NCBI GenBank assembly: GCA_002286715.1
Contig: NSJX01000001.1
Location: 2,381,898 to 2,445,897, forward strand
Direction: 5' to 3'
From: Dentipellis sp. KUC8613
Lineage: Eukaryota > Basidiomycota > Agaricomycetes > Russulales > Hericiaceae
Length of the DNA stretch: 64,000 nt
Made by a program: the position numbers and the translations under genes
Notes under the pieces: model-generated
The model's database searches: none
The model's input: the letters and a program-made list of their open reading frames with translations, nothing else
Told to the model about the DNA's origin: nothing
In this document: in pieces, positions 59,591 to 64,000 of the stretch
Numbering within the stretch: position 1 is the first letter of the stretch
Layout: each line of letters begins with the position of its first letter

Positions 59591-60192
59591 TTGGCAAGGT
59601 GCCAACGGTGGCCGCATCGTATGGTCGAGTTAGTCTGCGGGCACACGGGAGCCCGGGCCGGACGCCGTCGCTATGTATTGGCATTGCGTTCGGAATCGCG
59701 GCGGAGCGAAAATGAAGTACGATACGATGCGGGGCGGTGTGCGTTGGTCATTTAGCTTCGGGTGCGTCGGGTGTGTCGGGCGAGCATTTATTTGACTTGG
59801 GTTTGATTGGCTTGGTGTAATAAGGACAAGGCGTTCTGTGAGAGGTGCGATGGAAGTGAATATATAGTGAAGCTGGAAGTGAAAAGTAGGAAGGGAATTC
59901 GAAGGGGGAAGCGGATCGGCTTTTAGGGAGTCTGAGTTTCGAGAGAATGCAGGAGATGGAGGAATGGAGAGGGCGGCGAGGGTGGAATGGAGGATGTGCT
60001 GGGAGCTCGAGAATGCAATGCAATGCAGACTGCACCCGCGGCGCGTGTGGCCACCACGTCAACCCTACTTACCGCCTAGCAAAAGCCGTGCACTACAACG
60101 TTAAGCTGCACCTCGAATCCCAGTTCTAGAGCCAGATCATCATGAGTGGCAACACCGCCCACCGGCGACTGTCCCACCCAGTCCAGCCAGCA

Positions 60193-60246
60193 AGAAAAGG
60201 AAAAGGAAAGAGAAAAGGAAAAGGAAAAGGAAAAGGAAAAGGAAAG
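60193..60246. repeat. AAAAGG microsatellite
   Basis: About eight AAAAGG-like units in a purine tract. Confidence 0.85.
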
Positions 60247-61340
60247 AAACCTACAGCTAAAAGGCACACACGCCTATCCGAGTAAGCACTAGCGCGACGA
60301 TCCCGGCCAGGATCGCACTAGCTCCAGCACTGGTCGCGGGGGGGCCGGTGCGGGGGCTAGTACTTGTGGTGCCCTGGGCGATCGCGGGCGGGGGTGCGGT
60401 AGGTCCGGTGCGGTGCGCGCGCGTGCGAGGGCAATGTGGCGTAGGTGGCAAATGAGGACGACGAAGATTGATAGTGGAAATTTGGCTGGGAGGGAGGGGG
60501 ATGCAGCTGGACTGGAGCGAGGTTTAAGTAACTAAGTAGGAAGGTCGCTGTGGTGGAAGGTTGGTGTGAGACCAGCGTCTGCGTGATAGGGATGGGAATA
60601 TGTGTTTCTGATCAGGTGGGTAAAATCGACGACGACGGTGGTGGTAGTGGTGTCGATGTGTGTATCCAGGTGGATGGACTTGCTTACCTCGCAACGAGTC
60701 TATACGTCCAGGCGGAGGATCGACGTAGAAGAACTGATTCTAGAAAAGATCTGTGGTACACATCCAGGCCCCGAGCGACGCGAATTTCCCACTGGGAGAA
60801 AGAGCGACAGACATCGCACGGAGTCCGCATCTTTTGAAAGACGAAGAAGACGAGGCCTCGAAGCGCGGGGGGCCTGGATTGACGACAGGTCATTCTCCGC
60901 GCGATCGGAGGGAGGGCATGAGCGTGGGCGTGGGCAGCAATCCCCACGCCCACGCACATATACATACGGACACACAAAGTACACCGCCCGGCCACATCTA
61001 CAACATGGCACGCATTGCCCGCTGCATTTGGCGTTTGCGTTTCTGTTTCTGTTTCTGTTTTTGTCATGTATGGACTGAGCCCACACACCCGCGCCCGCTT
61101 AGACTGCCGCACTCATTCTTGTTTGCCGATCGTGTTTCGAGGCTGTCAGCGTGAGTACGCACCGTGCGGGATCAGACTCGAGGAGTCAGATTGTGATCAG
61201 AGCGGGTGGCAAGTGTGTGGGGGTGGGCTGATGATCAGAGCAGCGGCTATGTTTGTAGAATGGGTATGTGCGTGCGTGCGTGCGATAGGGTGGGCTGGTT
61301 CCCATGCTCCCAGCGCGGCGGAACGGCGACCTGAAGTCTG

Positions 61341-61371
61341 ATGCGTTGGCGTTGGCGTTGGCGTTGGCGGG
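61341..61371. repeat. GCGTTG microsatellite
   Basis: Four to five GCGTTG units. Confidence 0.8.
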
Positions 61372-62660
61372 CGGTGGGAGGTGCCACGACGACGCGGATG
61401 GCACAGGCCTGGTGGGGCGTGCTGGAATTCTGCTGGCACGCCCGAGCTCGCGTGCGCGCGGCAGTTCCGATCTGCGGCGGGAGGGCAACGGTCAACAGAA
61501 CATGTTCAGGCGAAAAGGCCATTGCGGACGGGGCAGGGATCAGATTCACTGCTGGAGGGCAGGATCGCGAGGGAGGGCTTATAGGAGGGCACAGGGATCC
61601 ACACGAGGAATGGACGTGGATCTGCACCGGGCGCGCGAGGGCGAGGACGTCCATTGCAATCACGGCGCGGCCGATTCGAGCGCACAGGCCGTGCGTGCGT
61701 CGACGCCGGGGTCCTATTTCCGAGGACAGTCGACTGCTCGACTGGGCGTCTTTGGAGCGAACCAACCGTCCTGGTTCGTCGGACAGCGGAGGACCATCGC
61801 GGCCTCGAGCGCCGTCAGCGTGGGCGGGGCGTCTATCCAACGCGGTGCTGCCATGCTGCTCCAGTTGCCCCTTTTGGCCCTGACGCCCCGTCCCGGGCGG
61901 TGCATCCAGTCTGTAGAGTGGGCTGCGGAGGGCAGAGTGCAGTGGTTGTGGGCGAAATAAGCAAGAACATGAGCCAGAGACGTAGGGTGTGAGTTGTAGC
62001 AGCTGCAGAGGAGGAGGGCGTGGGGGAGAGGAGGAGGACGGGGAGGAGGGCCGGGGGGAAGGGCAGAGGGAATGGGGAGGGAATTGACCGGAGCGCTGGG
62101 GCCTGAGAGAGGGAGTGGCGGAGGTACTTAGCCTGGAAGATGGCAGCAGTCATGTTCCGCACTTGAGCCCTGCTCGTCCTCCCTCCATCTCTCCTCTCTC
62201 CTCCTCCTCCTCTCTACTACTTCTACTCTATCTTTCTATTCCCTGCGTCTCCCTGACGCCTAATAATCTTTGCTTCTGTTCTCAATCTACGCTCGTATTC
62301 GTAGCCCCCATCTGCACCGTAATCTCCCCATCGCACCGCCGGCCGAATTCTTCTGTTCGACGTGGCCATCGCCCATCGCCATCGCCCCCATCGCCGTCGT
62401 CGCTGCCCTCCTCCGTCTGTCAACAGGCGGTGTGCCCCGCTATATAGAGCCTAGGTATGTCGACTCGCTTGATCCCCCATCGACTCACCCCTGATCGACC
62501 CTCCCTTCCTTTTATCGTTCTCTAATAGCTACCGCCCCGTATTGCGCGCACGCTCATTGCTCAGCCCTCGCTATCTATCCACCGCTACCACCTAGCTTAA
62601 TACTTCCCTATTTCCATTCTGTCTTCCTATCTTAATCGCATCACCAACACCACCACCGCC

Positions 62661-64000
62661 ATGGACATGGACTTGCACTACGCCTCCACCTCCACCGCCC
62701 CGTCTTATCTCCCCTCTGCGTCCTACTCCCAGCCCGAGTACACCTACTCTGCACCCACCTTCACCGACGATTTCGAACTCGATCCTGAGCCAGCTCAAGC
62801 CTCGACGTCCATCCAGGCGCTCACCGACGACTCGTCCAGATCCGGCGGCCTCTCGCGCCCTCTCACGCTCCAAGAGAAGGAGCGCCTCTCCCACCTCGAC
62901 CGCCTCAAGTTCTTCCTCGCCACAGCCCCCTCGCGCTGGTCCGCCACGGCACCGTCCGATGCCGACACGCACCCGTCCGCACACCACCCCGCTCTCAACC
63001 GCTTCCTGCTCCCGAACCAGGAGTACGTCACCTGCGTCCTCTGGAACGGCCTCTATCATATCACCGGCACCGACATCGTCCGCGCGCTCGTCTTCCGCTT
63101 TGAGGCCTTCGGCCGCCCCGTGCGCAACATGAAGAAGTTCGAGGAGGGCATCTTCAGCGATCTCCGCAACCTCAAGCCCGGCGTCGATGCGTGCCTCGAA
63201 GAGCCCAAGGTGCGTTCCGCCCGCATTCCGTGCGCCGATGCCCACATGCTGACATGTTTCCCACCCCCTCCCGCAGTCCCCGTTCCTGGACCTGCTCTTC
63301 AAGTACCAGTGCATCCGCACCCAGAAGAAGCAGAAGGTCTTCTTCTGGTTCTCCGTCCCGCACGACCGCCTCTTCCTCGACGCACTCGAGCGCGACCTCA
63401 AGCGCGAGAAGATGGGCCTCGAGCCGACGACGCTCGTCACCGGCGAGCCCGCGCAGTCGTTCACGTACGACCCCAAGCGCTCGCTCTTTGAGCAGTTCTC
63501 CGCCGCGCGCGCAGGCGCCTCGCACCGCTCGTCCGCGTCCGCGTCCTCGTCGGACCTCGAGCCGGACACGCTCGAGGGCAACAAGATGGTCAGCGTCGCG
63601 GACGCGCTCTGCGCGCGCACGGCGTCGCCCTCGCCCGCGTCGTCCGGCGACGAGCCCGCCAAGGGCCCCAACGCGGCCTTCCTCAGCATGTTCTCGCTCT
63701 TCGACGGCTCGCCCTCGTACAAGCAGCGCCGGCGCCGCCAGCCGAAGCCCTCCGCGCCGTCCTCGCGCACCGCGTCGTCCGAGCCGGACGCGCAGGCGCA
63801 GTGGGCGAGCGCCGCCGCCGTCGACGAGCGCCAGGTCGCGCCGAGCGTGCGCCACCGGCTCGGCGTCGGCCTCAGCGCGGGCGACGCGTTCCTCGCGCAG
63901 GCGAACGTCCGCGCGCCGTCGCTCCCGCTGCAGCTCGCCCCGAGCCAGTCCCAGGGCCAGACGCAGGGCCAGACGCAGGCGTACCACGGCCAGTACGAGC
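62661..64000 (+). CDS. STE12-type transcription factor, N-terminal part (runs off the window)
   Basis: Exons seen are 62661-63209 and 63277 to beyond 64000, with a 67-nt phase-0 intron. 424 residues are visible. The STE12 homeodomain-like DNA-binding region spans about residues 70-240 and is recognised by LDRLKFFLATAPSRW, NQEYVTCVLWNGLYHITGTD, FEAFGRPVRNMKKFEEGIF, SPFLDLLFKYQCIRTQKKQK and FFWFSVPHDRLFLDALERDL. In yeasts and basidiomycetes STE12-type factors act below MAP kinase cascades in mating, filamentation and development. The part after residue 260 is Ser/Pro/Ala-rich and ends here in a Gln/Gly-rich stretch. Whether C2H2 fingers follow, as in many filamentous fungi, cannot be seen. The start MDMDLHYAS is the first ATG after a TATA-like element 213 bp upstream. 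Confidence 0.95.

Larger units (their letters stand above)
49113..62660. other. 13.5-kb gene-poor, repeat-rich region upstream of the STE12-type gene
   Basis: No frame here has start, splice sites and amino-acid composition that add up to a gene, although long GC-rich ORFs exist on both strands. It is rich in short tandem repeats (listed separately) and in the heptamer TACTTAC/GTAAGTA. A CRE palindrome TGACGTCA lies at 58207-58214. TATATAGA at 62441 and a possible 5'-UTR intron at 62455-62528 (GTATGT...CTCTAATAG) suggest that transcription of the STE12-type gene starts near 62.47 kb, or further upstream through more leader exons. Confidence 0.55.

Noticed and set aside
61247..61960. ORFs of about 200 codons on both strands near 61.3-62.0 kb
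   Set aside because: Composition-driven and mutually overlapping. No introns or family features.

Overview
The window looks like nuclear DNA of a basidiomycete fungus, most likely an Agaricomycete. The evidence is GC-rich coding sequence cut by many 47-85 nt GT-AG introns, intron-bearing tRNA genes, and proteins of basidiomycete type: a tandem pair of seven-TM DUF6534-like proteins, a divergent kinase-like protein, an Msb1/Mug8-type protein and an STE12-type regulator. Genes were modelled by joining reading frames at splice sites and checking that phase is kept across every junction. Exon coordinates are given in each entry, so each model can be tested with RNA-seq.

Layout. 1-13.3 kb: a low-complexity 913-aa protein (+), a 504-aa kinase-like protein with a degenerate catalytic loop (-), a 91-aa small protein (+) sharing a CRE-containing divergent promoter with it, and a 1366-aa Msb1/Mug8-type morphogenesis protein with a long Pro/Val/Glu repeat tail (-). 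13.3-18.4 kb: a tentative 149-aa five-exon gene, a 374-aa acidic protein (-), a tRNA-Phe with a 9-nt intron, and unassigned sequence. 18.4-31.8 kb: a transport and membrane block with a 14-TM DHA2-type MFS transporter, a 275-aa unknown protein (-), a 13-exon sugar-transporter-like MFS protein, and two tandem DUF6534-like genes with 16 and 18 exons. 32.1-39.2 kb (-): a membrane-anchored A1 aspartic protease and glycogen phosphorylase in 27 exons. 39.4-42.6 kb: no supported gene. 42.6-49.1 kb: an F-box-like protein, three intron-containing tRNA-Leu genes, a two-finger C2H2 protein and an aldo/keto reductase. 49.1-62.7 kb: 13.5 kb without a credible gene, full of short tandem repeats and reaching to an STE12-type gene that runs off the right edge.

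The genes form no obvious operon-like or biosynthetic cluster. Two themes stand out. One is signalling and morphogenesis (STE12, Msb1, kinase-like protein), with perfect CRE palindromes upstream of glycogen phosphorylase and in the kinase-like/small-protein promoter. The other is extreme intron density, with exons as short as 5, 10, 12, 14 and 16 nt. The points most worth following up are the exon-by-exon comparable DUF6534 pair that differs by two introns, the catalytically degenerate kinase-like protein, the micro-exons of glycogen phosphorylase, and the very long motif-rich STE12 upstream region. I found no self-evidently new multi-gene system.
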